From positions 1 through 20,491 of the forward strand of contig SFCP01000020.1 of assembly GCA_004558535.1 (NCBI GenBank): DNA of 20,491 bases. Reading direction: 5' to 3'. Positions 7,301 to 14,424 of this stretch are shown one piece after another. Made by a program: the position numbers and the translations under genes. The notes beneath the pieces are model-generated. The model saw only the letters and a program-made list of their open reading frames with translations. It made no database searches and was not told the origin of the DNA. This DNA comes from Bacteroidales bacterium. Lineage in GTDB: Bacteria > Bacteroidota > Bacteroidia > Bacteroidales > Bacteroidaceae. Each line of letters starts with the position of its first letter. The first letter of the stretch is position 1.

Positions 7301-7932
7301 CCACCGATGAGGCACAACGCAAGAGCATCGAAGCCGCACGGGGACAAATCCTGGACGAGGTCAACGTGAAAGAGCTGGTCTTTGCCGATGGCAGCCTGCT
7401 CGAAAAGACCGTGAAGTGCAACTTCCGCGTAATGGGCAAGAAGTTCGGCAAGCGGATGAAAGCCGTAGCCGCCGCTGTGGCCGCCCTGTCGCAACCTGAA
7501 ATCAACGAACTGGAAAGGAACGGCTCCATCACGCTGATGGCCGACGGCGAAGAAGCTGTCATCGAGCGCGAAGACGTGGAAATCGTGAGCCGCGACATCC
7601 CCGGATGGACAGTAGCCAACGAGGGCACGCTGACCGTGGCACTCGACATGGAAATCACCGACGAACTGCGCCGCGAAGGATGGGCCCGCGAGATGGTGAA
7701 GCGCATCCAGACCCTGCGTAAGGACAGCAACTTCGAAATCACGGACCGTATCGACGTCTGCATAGAGCAGAACGAACTCGTAGAAGCCACACTCAAGGAG
7801 TTTGGCGAATATGTACGCGCACAAGTGCTGGCCGAAAGCCTCACCCTGACCGACCAACTGCCCGAGGACAGCGAGATACTGCCGATGGGCGACTGCCAGG
7901 TGCGCTTCAGCATCCGCCAATGCAAGAAATAA
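4384..7932 (+). CDS. ileS: Isoleucyl-tRNA synthetase
   Basis: 1182 aa, cytoplasmic; charges tRNA-Ile with isoleucine and edits valine. It is a class I synthetase: the HIGH-type motif is HPGIHH (53-58) after FFEGPPSANG, the KMSKS motif is KMSKR (731-735), and GWDTHGLPVE, WTTTPWTLPSN (editing region), DVWFDSG and GWFYTL blocks follow the family order. It is longer than the roughly 940-aa E. coli enzyme; the C-terminal part (about residues 950-1182) resembles the DUF5915-type tail of Bacteroidetes IleS, without a visible C-terminal zinc-binding Cys cluster. This suggests the eukaryote-like class of IleS, an inference. ATG at 4384 follows a consensus promoter. The TraR/DksA-like gene starts 40 bp after the stop and is probably co-transcribed. 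Confidence 0.97.
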   Translation: MKFTEHSDFNLFDINQRVLDTWNKQDLFHRSMTEREGAPSFVFFEGPPSANGHPGIHHVMARTIKDVVCRYKTMQGFQVKRKAGWDTHGLPVELGVEKELGITKEDIGTKISIEDYNARCRKNVMMFTQEWTELSELMGYWVDTEHPYITYNNAYIETLWWLLGQLYKKGLLYKGYTIQPYSPAAGTGLSSHELNQPGCYRDVKDTTVTAQFRILDPKPEMQEWGTPCFVAWTTTPWTLPSNTALCVGPNIEYVSVQTYNPYNGCPITAVMARARLNAYLHPAGAELPLSEYKPGDKVVPWRIVGTYTGQDLVGMHYAQLMPWVKPLERIDENAPAFVHDAAQAHPEKVFAVGTDRFVELSESAFRVIPGDYVTTEDGTGIVHIAPTFGADDAKVAKAASIPSLFMINGRGETRPMVDLTGKYYVLEDLAPEFVERCVDTETYAPHAGNYVKNAYDPKYNVGGSYDAAAAEKAEDLNIVLCMEMKQSGTALKIEKHVHNYPHCWRTDKPVLYYPLDSWFIRASAVKERMMELNKTILWKPESTGTGRFGKWLENVNDWNLSRSRYWGTPLPIWRNAETREEVCISSIEELYAAIDESVKAGLMTENPLREKGFVPGDYSDENYNRIDLHRPYVDRIVLVSPTGKPMHRETDLIDVWFDSGAMPYAQIHYPFENREALDSRTAYPADFIAEGVDQTRGWFYTLHAIATMVFDSVAFKAVISNGLVLDKNGNKMSKRLGNAVDPFGAIRQHGSDPLRWYMMTNSSPWDNLKFDEEGVKEVARSFFGKLYHTYSFFATYANIDNFDPSTPAVPTADRPEFDRWIISKLNTLIKDVTAAYEDYEPTRAGRMIANFVDADLSNWYVRLSRKRFWAGDMTTDKLSAYQTLHTCLLTIAKLMAPIAPFYADELYADLTAGHGEADSVHLAAFPKADETVICKELEDSTEMAQRVSSMVLALRKKEGVNVRQPLSRISIPATDEAQRKSIEAARGQILDEVNVKELVFADGSLLEKTVKCNFRVMGKKFGKRMKAVAAAVAALSQPEINELERNGSITLMADGEEAVIEREDVEIVSRDIPGWTVANEGTLTVALDMEITDELRREGWAREMVKRIQTLRKDSNFEITDRIDVCIEQNELVEATLKEFGEYVRAQVLAESLTLTDQLPEDSEILPMGDCQVRFSIRQCKK

Positions 7933-7972
7933 TCCTGACCGAAAGGAACTAACCAACTAACCACTTACTGAT

Positions 7973-8350
7973 ATGACTGACAAGACACGTTATTCCGATG
8001 AAGAACTCATGGAATTCAAAGCGCTGATTTTGGAAAAATTGGAATTGGCCAAGCGTGAATACGAACAGTTGATGGACGCACTCATGAACCGCAGCGGCAA
8101 CGGTGTGGACGACACGATGCCAACCTACAAAATACTGGAGGAAGGCTCGATGACCCAGACCAAAGAGGAGCTGACCAACATGGCAGCACGCCAGCAGAAG
8201 TTCATCCAGGGACTGCAAGCCGCCCTCGTCAGAATCGAAAACAAGACGTACGGCATCTGCCGCGTGACCGGAAAACTCATCCCCAAGGAAAGGCTGCGCG
8301 CCGTGCCTCACGCCACACTGAGCATCGAAGCCAAACTGGCGCAGAAGTAA
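7973..8350 (+). CDS. TraR/DksA-family protein with degenerate zinc finger
   Basis: 125 aa. The N-terminal two-thirds is a charged helical, coiled-coil-like region (about 8-92, ELMEFKALILEKLELAKREY), followed by the family's C-terminal segment YGICRVTGKLIPKERLRAVP (93-112) and ATLSIEAK. DksA/TraR proteins act on RNA polymerase through its secondary channel. Only one of the usual four zinc-binding cysteines is present (C96); the other positions are not Cys, so the fold probably does not bind zinc. The acidic coiled-coil tip typical of DksA is not clear, though DD occurs at 46-47. It lies between ileS and lspA, as in other Bacteroidetes as far as I recall. The function is inferred from family only. 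Confidence 0.85.
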   Translation: MTDKTRYSDEELMEFKALILEKLELAKREYEQLMDALMNRSGNGVDDTMPTYKILEEGSMTQTKEELTNMAARQQKFIQGLQAALVRIENKTYGICRVTGKLIPKERLRAVPHATLSIEAKLAQK

Positions 8351-8379
8351 TACAGCCCCTCCGGTCTGTTCCGTAATTG

Positions 8380-8570
8380 AAGGTAGGTTCTATAAACGAG
8401 CTTGCGATGTACTGACGGCTATCGTACCATAGCTTCTTGCTTTTCGCGAGGGAGCGTAGCGAGCTACGTGACCTCCGTGAAGATCAAAAGATACGATGCG
8501 TGAGGCGTGAAGACATCCCTGCAAAATAGATGCTTACCTGCCCTGAATACGAATTTATAGGACCTACCTT
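8380..8570. repeat. 191-bp nested palindrome between the traR-like gene and lspA
   Basis: The ends AAGGTAGGTTCTATAAA (8380-8396) and 8554-8570 are inverted repeats of 17 bp with one mismatch. Inside, further stems nest in register: 8406-8410 with 8513-8517, 8421-8426 with 8492-8497, 8448-8451 with 8472-8475, and CGTAGC-GA-GCTACG (8455-8468) at the centre. It ends 11 bp before the lspA start, so it lies within or beside the lspA leader. It may be a miniature inverted-repeat element, a structured leader or a terminator; no target duplication is evident. Confidence 0.75.
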
Positions 8571-8581
8571 AAAAGAAAATT

Positions 8582-9235
8582 GTGAAACAAAGAGCCCTCA
8601 TAGCCGGCAGCATCATTCCGGCCGTACTCATCATTGACCAAATCATCAAGGTTTGGGTAAAGACGCACATGATGCTGCACGAAAGCATCGATGTGACCGA
8701 TTGGTGCAAGATAATGTTCGTAGAAAACCGCGGCATGGCCTTTGGCATGTCGTTCATAGGCACGCATTTTCTCACCCTGTTCCGCATCGTGGCGGTCATC
8801 GTGTTCTTTATCCTGCTCATCCGGCTTATCAAGCGCCGCTACCCCGTAGGATTAATCGTCTGCCTGTCGCTGGTAGTGGCCGGTGCTGCAGGCAACATCA
8901 TCGACAATTGCTTCTACGGCCTTTGCTTCAACGAAAGTACGCCCTTCTATGCCAGCTCCTCGCCCGCAGAATATGTCGGATTTGGGAATGGGTATGCCGG
9001 TTTCCTCAGCGGCCGCGTGGTAGATATGTTCTACTTCCCGTTCTTCACCTGGCCGGAATGGATGCCCCTCGTGGGAGGCGACGTCTTCTTCGGCGCTGTG
9101 TTCAACTTTGCCGACGCTGCGATTTCCTGCGGAGCCGTGGCCCTGCTGCTCTTCTATCCACGCTATTTCGGAGCAGGCAAAAAGCCCGCCGCCGAAAGTG
9201 CTGAACAAACCAACAAGCCGAAAGAGAAAAACTGA
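8582..9235 (+). CDS. lspA: Lipoprotein signal peptidase (signal peptidase II)
   Basis: 217 aa, inner-membrane aspartic protease that cleaves prolipoprotein signal peptides at the lipidated Cys. Conserved blocks: DQIIKVWV (19-26), NRGMAFGM (49-56), GAAGNIIDN (101-109; catalytic D108), GRVVDMFYFPFF (144-155) and FNFADAA (174-180; catalytic D178). Hydrophobic segments lie at about 6-24, 64-82, 90-106 and 170-192. It is longer than the E. coli enzyme (164 aa), owing to an insertion after NIIDN and a charged tail; this is usual in Bacteroidetes to my knowledge. The start is GTG at 8582, immediately before KQRALIAGSI; no better upstream start exists inside the palindrome. The DUF4296 lipoprotein begins 3 nt after the stop. 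Confidence 0.95.
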   Translation: MKQRALIAGSIIPAVLIIDQIIKVWVKTHMMLHESIDVTDWCKIMFVENRGMAFGMSFIGTHFLTLFRIVAVIVFFILLIRLIKRRYPVGLIVCLSLVVAGAAGNIIDNCFYGLCFNESTPFYASSSPAEYVGFGNGYAGFLSGRVVDMFYFPFFTWPEWMPLVGGDVFFGAVFNFADAAISCGAVALLLFYPRYFGAGKKPAAESAEQTNKPKEKN

Positions 9236-9238
9236 CCC

Positions 9239-10171
9239 ATGCAAGTACCCTACACACTCCGCAGAAACCTGCTGCCGACATGGCTCAAGGCATTGACCAT
9301 GACCGGCATACTGGTGTTCTCGCTCACGGCCTGCAAAAAGAAGCTGCCCGATGGAGTGCTTGATCAAGGGAAACTGCAGGAAGTACTCTACGACTACCAC
9401 ATGGCGCAAGCCTTGGCACAGACACACCACGACAGCCTGGCCTATTATGAATGGTACTACACCGAAATGGTGTGGCAGAAACACCATCTGACAGAGCAGG
9501 AGTTTCAGACCACCATGGCCTACTACGCCAGAAACGCGGAGCTGCTGGCCAAGGTCTACGCAAAACTGGATGAACAATTGGCCGAAGCTACTGCCGGCGG
9601 CGTACACGAAACCAACATCTACGAACGAATGACCACGGCGGCCGGAGACACACTCAACTTCTGGCCGGGAAAATCATTCTATGTCCTCTCGCCCGAAACC
9701 GGCGGACGCATGGAGTTCCAAATTGCCGCAGACACCATTGCGCACTCGGGCGACCAGATTATGTGGGAGTTTGAACCACGCTGGATCTACCGCGAAGGAG
9801 CCAAAGAGGCGGTAGCTGTATTGGCCCTACACTACGAGGGAGACTCCGTACTCACCCAGTACGTCAACATCTACGGCTCGGGACGCCAGTCTATCCGCAT
9901 GACAGCAGGCGAACTACCCCTGCGCAGTATTTCCGGATTTATCTATCAACAGGGCAAACGGGACGGTGGCAGCGTCAAACTCCTGCTTATACAATCGCCC
10001 GTGCTGGTCCGTTTCCGCAACAAGGCACACCCCATCACCTCCCCCACCGAGGGAGATAGTACCATCCACGAAGCAGGAAATGCCCCGACCAACCTGCGGA
10101 CACCCGAACAGCGCATACGCGACAGCCTGCTCCGGTTGGACACGCTGCAACGGAAACGCCGGGTCATGTAA
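9239..10171 (+). CDS. DUF4296-type lipoprotein
   Basis: 310 aa. The N-terminus has a basic stretch (RR at 8-9), a hydrophobic core and a lipobox LTAC with Cys32, so it is a predicted lipoprotein. The segment PDGVLDQGKLQEVLYDYHMAQAL (about 37-59; a short helical motif with acidic and aromatic residues) matches DUF4296 as I know it; the family commonly sits beside lspA in Bacteroidetes. The rest (about 130-250) looks beta-rich, followed by a basic, low-complexity tail. The start at 9239, 3 nt after lspA, implies translational coupling; an internal ATG at 9299 would also leave a usable signal peptide. The function is unknown. It is a likely substrate of its upstream neighbour LspA, which is an inference. 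Confidence 0.85.
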   Translation: MQVPYTLRRNLLPTWLKALTMTGILVFSLTACKKKLPDGVLDQGKLQEVLYDYHMAQALAQTHHDSLAYYEWYYTEMVWQKHHLTEQEFQTTMAYYARNAELLAKVYAKLDEQLAEATAGGVHETNIYERMTTAAGDTLNFWPGKSFYVLSPETGGRMEFQIAADTIAHSGDQIMWEFEPRWIYREGAKEAVAVLALHYEGDSVLTQYVNIYGSGRQSIRMTAGELPLRSISGFIYQQGKRDGGSVKLLLIQSPVLVRFRNKAHPITSPTEGDSTIHEAGNAPTNLRTPEQRIRDSLLRLDTLQRKRRVM

Positions 10172-10199
10172 GTCCCCTATCAGAAAGAACCCCTCCGCC

Positions 10200-10394
10200 A
10201 TGCAAAAAGCCAAGTCGCAGAAAGTTTGCCGAACAGCAGTCAGTCGGTTGCACCTGCCGGACGGCAGCGTCCTCCACAACCAAGTCATCGAAAGCATTGA
10301 CGGCGACCCCATCCGCTACTTCCCTCTGCACGAGGAACTGCCCGGCACCATTTGGGCCGGCGGAGACTATTATTGGAATTGCCCCAAACCCTAA
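10200..10394 (+). CDS. Small protein of unknown function, 64 aa
   Basis: Begins with ATG 28 bp after the DUF4296 gene and has no overlap with another supported gene. The sequence includes LHLPDGSVLHNQVIE, FPLHEELPGTIWAGGDYYW and ends NCPKP. By eye it resembles the short N-terminal beta-strand segment of metal-dependent amidohydrolases (a strand, a DG turn, and a PLxEELxxTxWxxG block), but it has none of their metal ligands, so it would be a stand-alone relative at best. No signal peptide or membrane segment is seen. The patterned sequence and operon position favour a real gene. Confidence 0.6.
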   Translation: MQKAKSQKVCRTAVSRLHLPDGSVLHNQVIESIDGDPIRYFPLHEELPGTIWAGGDYYWNCPKP

Positions 10395-10451
10395 AAAAAG
10401 CCCCCTCCGCCCAATATAAAACGGGAAATCAGCAAAAAAAACGGAAAAGGC

Positions 10452-10482
10452 TTGTTCAACTAAACAGAAACCCCTATTTTTG
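10452..10482 (+). promoter_or_regulatory. Promoter of the small secreted protein gene
   Basis: TTG at 10452-10454, 20 bp, then TATTTTTG at 10475-10482: a good Bacteroidetes -33/-7 pair, 35 bp before the ATG at 10518. It separates this gene from the lspA group. Confidence 0.7.
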
Positions 10483-10517
10483 CCCATAGCAACCCTGCAA
10501 ACTCAAATTAATTGCTT

Positions 10518-10829
10518 ATGACAAAACTCTTACCTATTATAATATTCAGCGCCCTGCTTACCTGTCCCACAATGGCGGCAGCCAATGAAATTCCCACAGA
10601 GGATGCTACGCTCAATGTAAGCTCCGAAAACGTGAGGGTAAACTTGAACGGGCGCACACTGCACGTGCAGAACGGCGCAGGCTTGACATTGGAAATCTAC
10701 AGCGTCACAGGCGCAAAGGTAGCCTCCTACAAAATCGACACAAACGACAAGTCCATCCGCTTAGAGCTACCCCGCGGATGCTACATCGTCAAAGTGGGCG
10801 ACGTAGCCCGCAAGGTTTCCATCCTGTAA
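10518..10829 (+). CDS. Miniature secreted protein with sorting-domain-like C-terminus
   Basis: 103 aa. Residues 1-22 form a signal peptide (MTKLLPIIIFSALLTC, then a probable cleavage after MAAA). After a short spacer (IPTEDATLNVSSENVRV), residues about 45-103 match the pattern of type IX secretion C-terminal sorting domains: LHVQNGAGLTLEIYSVTGAKV, SIRLELPRGCYIVKVGD, then a short basic end VARKVSIL. In typical type IX substrates this domain is the last 70-100 residues of a large protein; here there is almost no passenger. The ATG at 10518 is preferred over the upstream in-frame TTG at 10512. It has its own promoter and is followed by a strong terminator, so it is a single-gene unit. Function unknown. 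Confidence 0.8.
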   Translation: MTKLLPIIIFSALLTCPTMAAANEIPTEDATLNVSSENVRVNLNGRTLHVQNGAGLTLEIYSVTGAKVASYKIDTNDKSIRLELPRGCYIVKVGDVARKVSIL

Positions 10830-10860
10830 GCCGCAGAAAATACAACATCTTTGCATAACC

Positions 10861-10927
10861 AAGAATTGGGAATTTGCTTCGCACTGCCACCAAGCCGGCA
10901 TCGCCTTGCAAATTCCCAATTCTTTTT
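10861..10927 (+). terminator. Intrinsic terminator
   Basis: AAGAATTGGGAATTTGC (10861-10877) pairs perfectly with 10908-10924 (17 bp), and the right arm runs into a T tract. It ends the gene at 10518-10829. It also lies downstream of the convergent guaD gene and may act both ways, but the minus strand lacks a T run. Confidence 0.8.
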
Positions 10928-10981
10928 GTCCTAAGTCCATCTACGTGCCCACTCCGGCTTTGAGATGGGTCACGAAACGTG

Positions 10982-11449
10982 CTAATAAGTGACCTTGTCC
11001 GTACTGTCCGCCCACGTCCGGAAGACACGGAGGGCTTCCTCGCGCAGCAGGGGAACTCCCTGGAGCTTGCGGTTCATCGGGTCGAGCGGCAATTCCTCGT
11101 AAATCATCTGATCGTCAAAACCAATGGCGGCAGCATCGGCCTTGGTGTTGGCATAGTACAAAACGTCCAGGTGCGCCCAATAAATGGCGCCGAGACACAT
11201 GGGGCAGGGTTCGCAGGAAGAGTAAATCACACAGCCCGACAGGTCGAACGTGCCCAACCGCATGGCAGCCGCCCGTATGGCAGCGACCTCCGCATGGGCC
11301 GTGGGATCACAGCAAACGGTTACTCGGTTCTGTCCGGTGGCTATGATTTCGCCACCGCGGGCTATGACGGCGCCAAACGGACCGCCGCCCGATGCTACGC
11401 TTTCGGCTGAAAGCTCAATGGCCTTGCGCATTAATTCTTCGTGAGTCAT
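10982..11449 (-). CDS. guaD: Guanine deaminase
   Basis: 155 aa, cytidine-deaminase fold. It hydrolyses guanine to xanthine and ammonia in purine salvage. Zinc ligands: H52 in the HAE motif (with catalytic E54) and C82, C85 in EPCPMC. The sequence GGGPFGAVIARGGEI, DPTAHAEVAAIR, CLGAIYWAHLDVLYYA, IGFDDQMIYEEL and the C-terminal Tyr fit the Bacillus GuaD type rather than tRNA-adenosine deaminase TadA; a broader nucleoside deaminase remains possible. ATG at 11449 is chosen because it starts the domain; the longer frame up to 11542 would overlap the ABC gene's end and adds no conserved sequence. It lies 65 bp after the ABC exporter stop, as the last gene of the nadK group. Confidence 0.88.
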   Translation of the reverse strand: MTHEELMRKAIELSAESVASGGGPFGAVIARGGEIIATGQNRVTVCCDPTAHAEVAAIRAAAMRLGTFDLSGCVIYSSCEPCPMCLGAIYWAHLDVLYYANTKADAAAIGFDDQMIYEELPLDPMNRKLQGVPLLREEALRVFRTWADSTDKVTY

Positions 11450-11514
11450 GTCTGTTGAAATTAAAAAGGGAGAAGGACGCATCCACGCAGTCCCCGCCGA
11501 TAAAGATGAGGGAC

Positions 11515-13275
11515 TTACTTCTCCCTGGAAGTGATTGTACAATTATGTTTCTCCAATCGCAAAATCTGTGAGCAGTGCTTCAGCACCTCGGGACGGTGGG
11601 TGACGAAAAGCAGGGTGCGATGCCGGTGCGAATGAAGTATATTCCGGATGACCGTCTGCTCGGTTTCGGCATCCAGCGCCGAGGTGGCTTCGTCCAAGAG
11701 CAGGATGGGCGCGGGCCGCAACAGGGCGCGGGCGATGCTGACACGCTGTGCTTGTCCCTCACTCAGGCCTACGCCCGTTTCGCACAGCTCCATGTCCAAT
11801 CCATCGGGCAAGTCGAACACGAAATCCGCCGCGGCAGCCCGCAAAGCCTCGCACATTTCCTCCTCGGTAGCCTCGGGATTGCCCAGCAACAGGTTTTGCC
11901 GGATGGTTCCGCTCAGCAAGGTATTGCCCTGCGGCACATAGCTGAAACAGGTGCGGAGCGATGGTGTAATGGGCAGGGCTTCGGGATCGTTTACCAACGT
12001 TTCGGCCCTGCGGGCAAGCGCCGTCTTTTCCATCGGTGTCGTCATGGCCGCCTGCTCTCCGTCAGGATAGAGGCAAATCCGGCCTCCGGTGGGCTCCACC
12101 AAAGCCAACAGATGGCGGATCAGGGTAGTTTTGCCCGACCCGGTCTCACCCACAATCGCCGTCACGCTTCCGGGCGGGAACAGATAGGAGAAGTCGTCAA
12201 AAATAAGGCGGCTGCGCGAAGTATAGGAAAAGCGAAGATGCGACACCGCTATGCCCACGGCGGGCGTACGGAACGGCTGGGGCGAACGGTGTCCCAAAGT
12301 CTGCTCCACAGGCACGCGCTCCAAATCCATCAACCGCTCGGCAGCGGTAAATGCGCCGATAAATACCGGAATAAAACGGGTCAGGGCGCGCACCGGCGCC
12401 TGGATCTGTCCCACCAACTGCACGAAAGCAATCAGCGAACCGTAGGAAATCATCCCTTTCTGCAGGTGCACCACGCCCCAAGTGAAGGTAATGACATAGC
12501 CCGCGGCGAAACCAAAATTCATGAGCGAGGTGGAGAACGTGGAGTAACGCGTCTTGCGGAGGATATGGCGATAGAGTTCCTGCTGGCCGCCATGCAGGCG
12601 TGCGACGATGGTATCCACCTGCTCCAAAGTCTTGACTACCAAGGAGTGTTGCAGGCTTTCCTGCAGGATGGCTTGCAGGCGGCTCTCGGTGTCGCGCACA
12701 TTGTGTGTAATGTGGCGCATCCGCCGCATATACAGCTTGCCGGTAATCAGAAAAATGGGCAAGACCACAACCACGATGCAGGCCAGCGTGCGATCCATCC
12801 AGAACAACAGGAGAAATGCACCCGTGAACTGCAGGACCGTAGTCAGCAAAGCAGGGATATTCTCGGTGGAAAACGTAACTACATCGTTGACATCCTGCTC
12901 CAGGCGGTTGACCAGATTACCGGTGTGGAAGCGGCGCAAAGGTTGCCAGCGGGCCATCAGCAACCGGTGGAACAAACGGCCGCGCATCTCGTTGCAGGCA
13001 CGAACACCCAGCACGGCACGCACCCACTTCGACGCTATGCCCAGCAGCAACTGGCACACGACGATGGCTATAATCAGGGAAATGGCAAACGACAGCGTGT
13101 AATGGGGATTGGACCCCGTGGCAATATCGATGGTCAGCTTCGTAGCCCAGACAAAAGCCAGGTCCGTGACAACCAGCAACACGCCCAAGATAGCATTGAG
13201 GGCGGACTGGAAACGAAAGCCGCGACCTGTGCGCCACAGCCACCGTGTTAATTGAGGAATAGAACGTAACTCCAT
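11515..13275 (-). CDS. ABC exporter, fused permease and ATPase
   Basis: 586 aa, predicted inner-membrane half-transporter that would work as a dimer. Residues about 20-310 form the six-helix exporter domain (hydrophobic stretches near 25-45, 60-80, 135-175, 250-275). The ATPase domain has Walker A GETGSGKTT (376-384), Q-loop YVPQGN (Q448), signature LSEGQ (near 504-508), Walker B ILLLDEATSALD and H-loop FVTHRPE. Two oddities: the signature reads LSEGQ instead of LSGGQ, and the gap between Walker A and the Q-loop is about 25 residues longer than in MsbA-type exporters. The substrate cannot be told. It starts 46 bp after the nadK stop on the same strand, so it is probably in one operon with nadK and guaD. 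Confidence 0.92.
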   Translation of the reverse strand: MELRSIPQLTRWLWRTGRGFRFQSALNAILGVLLVVTDLAFVWATKLTIDIATGSNPHYTLSFAISLIIAIVVCQLLLGIASKWVRAVLGVRACNEMRGRLFHRLLMARWQPLRRFHTGNLVNRLEQDVNDVVTFSTENIPALLTTVLQFTGAFLLLFWMDRTLACIVVVVLPIFLITGKLYMRRMRHITHNVRDTESRLQAILQESLQHSLVVKTLEQVDTIVARLHGGQQELYRHILRKTRYSTFSTSLMNFGFAAGYVITFTWGVVHLQKGMISYGSLIAFVQLVGQIQAPVRALTRFIPVFIGAFTAAERLMDLERVPVEQTLGHRSPQPFRTPAVGIAVSHLRFSYTSRSRLIFDDFSYLFPPGSVTAIVGETGSGKTTLIRHLLALVEPTGGRICLYPDGEQAAMTTPMEKTALARRAETLVNDPEALPITPSLRTCFSYVPQGNTLLSGTIRQNLLLGNPEATEEEMCEALRAAAADFVFDLPDGLDMELCETGVGLSEGQAQRVSIARALLRPAPILLLDEATSALDAETEQTVIRNILHSHRHRTLLFVTHRPEVLKHCSQILRLEKHNCTITSREK

Positions 13276-13321
13276 AAAAATACAAAGGGGAGCAGAAGTT
13301 TCAGATAAGGGATGCTGGCGA

Positions 13322-14194
13322 CTAAGTCCGTCCGCCGAGCCCCCACATCATTTTTTCGCGCAACGTGTCGAAGAACAGCTGGTGCTTCACCTTGACCACG
13401 CCGATGGTATAGGGCGCACGGCGCAGGGTCAAGGCCGTGCCGTCGGCGTAACTGTCACTTCGGCCGTCGATAGATATCAGGAAATTGTGGCTGCGGCTCT
13501 TCACGATGAGCGTAATCTCGACATCGTCGCAAAGAATCACGGGGCGCGAGGTCAGGCTGTGGGGAGCGACGGGCGAAATGCAGAAGCTGCCGGAACGCGG
13601 TTCGATGATAGGGCCGCCTACACTGAGGGAATAGCCGGTGGAGCCGGTCGGCGTGCAAACTATCAAGCCGTCAGCCATATAGTTCGCCAACAATTCGCCG
13701 TTGACCAAGGTGCGGATTTCAATCAGCGACGAGATGTCGTGCTTCAGCACCGCCACCTCGTTAAGCGCATAGGGATAAGTGAGCAGCGGCTGCCCGTCCT
13801 TGCTGACTTCCAGCAAGGTATGTTGCTCTACCTTGTACGCACCCTGTTGCAACATCTCCAGAGCTTCGTCTATACAGTCGGGCGAAGCATCGGCCAAGAA
13901 GCCCAAGTGCCCCGTATTGATACCCAGGATGGGCAAACCGGTATTTCCCACACGCGCTGCCGTGCCGAGGAAAGTGCCATCGCCTCCCATGGACAGGGCC
14001 AAGTCGGCTTCAGTCGGAATTTCATCGGTCACGTGCAACCCGTCGGGGTCAATGCCCATCTGCTCCGTAATGAAGCGGGCAAACCGGCTCTCCACCCAAA
14101 CGCCTATCCCCAAAGCCCGCAATTTTTTCACCACGGCCTCTACGTACAGGTTCTTTCTGGCCTGATGTATGTTGCCAAACAATATTACTTTCAT
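13322..14194 (-). CDS. nadK: NAD kinase
   Basis: 290 aa, cytoplasmic; phosphorylates NAD to NADP using ATP or another phosphate donor. Family motifs: GGDGT (70-74, in LALSMGGDGTFLGTA), ILGINTGHLGFLAD, the NE pair in ALNEVAVLKHD, and CTPTGSTGYSLSVGGPI. The length fits the bacterial family. ATG at 14194 begins MKVILFGN, a standard first strand. It is divergent from pdxJ with about 230 bp between the start codons, an arrangement I know from other Bacteroidetes. It is the first gene of the minus-strand nadK-ABC-guaD group. Confidence 0.96.
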   Translation of the reverse strand: MKVILFGNIHQARKNLYVEAVVKKLRALGIGVWVESRFARFITEQMGIDPDGLHVTDEIPTEADLALSMGGDGTFLGTAARVGNTGLPILGINTGHLGFLADASPDCIDEALEMLQQGAYKVEQHTLLEVSKDGQPLLTYPYALNEVAVLKHDISSLIEIRTLVNGELLANYMADGLIVCTPTGSTGYSLSVGGPIIEPRSGSFCISPVAPHSLTSRPVILCDDVEITLIVKSRSHNFLISIDGRSDSYADGTALTLRRAPYTIGVVKVKHQLFFDTLREKMMWGLGGRT

Positions 14195-14259
14195 ACCTTA
14201 CAACCTATTGTTTATCTTTTTTTTACAAAACCAGCTCCAAGGGGCATTAAAAAAATTAG

Positions 14260-14267
14260 TACTTTTG
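14260..14267 (+). promoter_or_regulatory. Candidate -7 box for pdxJ
   Basis: TACTTTTG matches TAnnTTTG. No clear TTTG lies 19-20 bp upstream. If used, the leader is about 150 nt and includes a short direct repeat TTGCAGGGA (14275-14283 and 14286-14294). Confidence 0.5.
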
Positions 14268-14424
14268 CATCCGCTTGCAGGGATTTGCAGGGACAAAATT
14301 AGCGAAAGACCGCCGAACCCGCAAACTTTTCGCACAAAAACCCCGCCAAGCCCTCACGAAGCGACTATATTGGCGAAGGCTTCCTCCCTATCGGAGAAAG
14401 GACTTCACCCCAAAACTTGCCCTC

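Noticed and set aside
11575..13251. 558-codon antisense open frame opposite the ABC exporter
   Set aside because: Shadow frame; the opposite strand has all ABC motifs in order.
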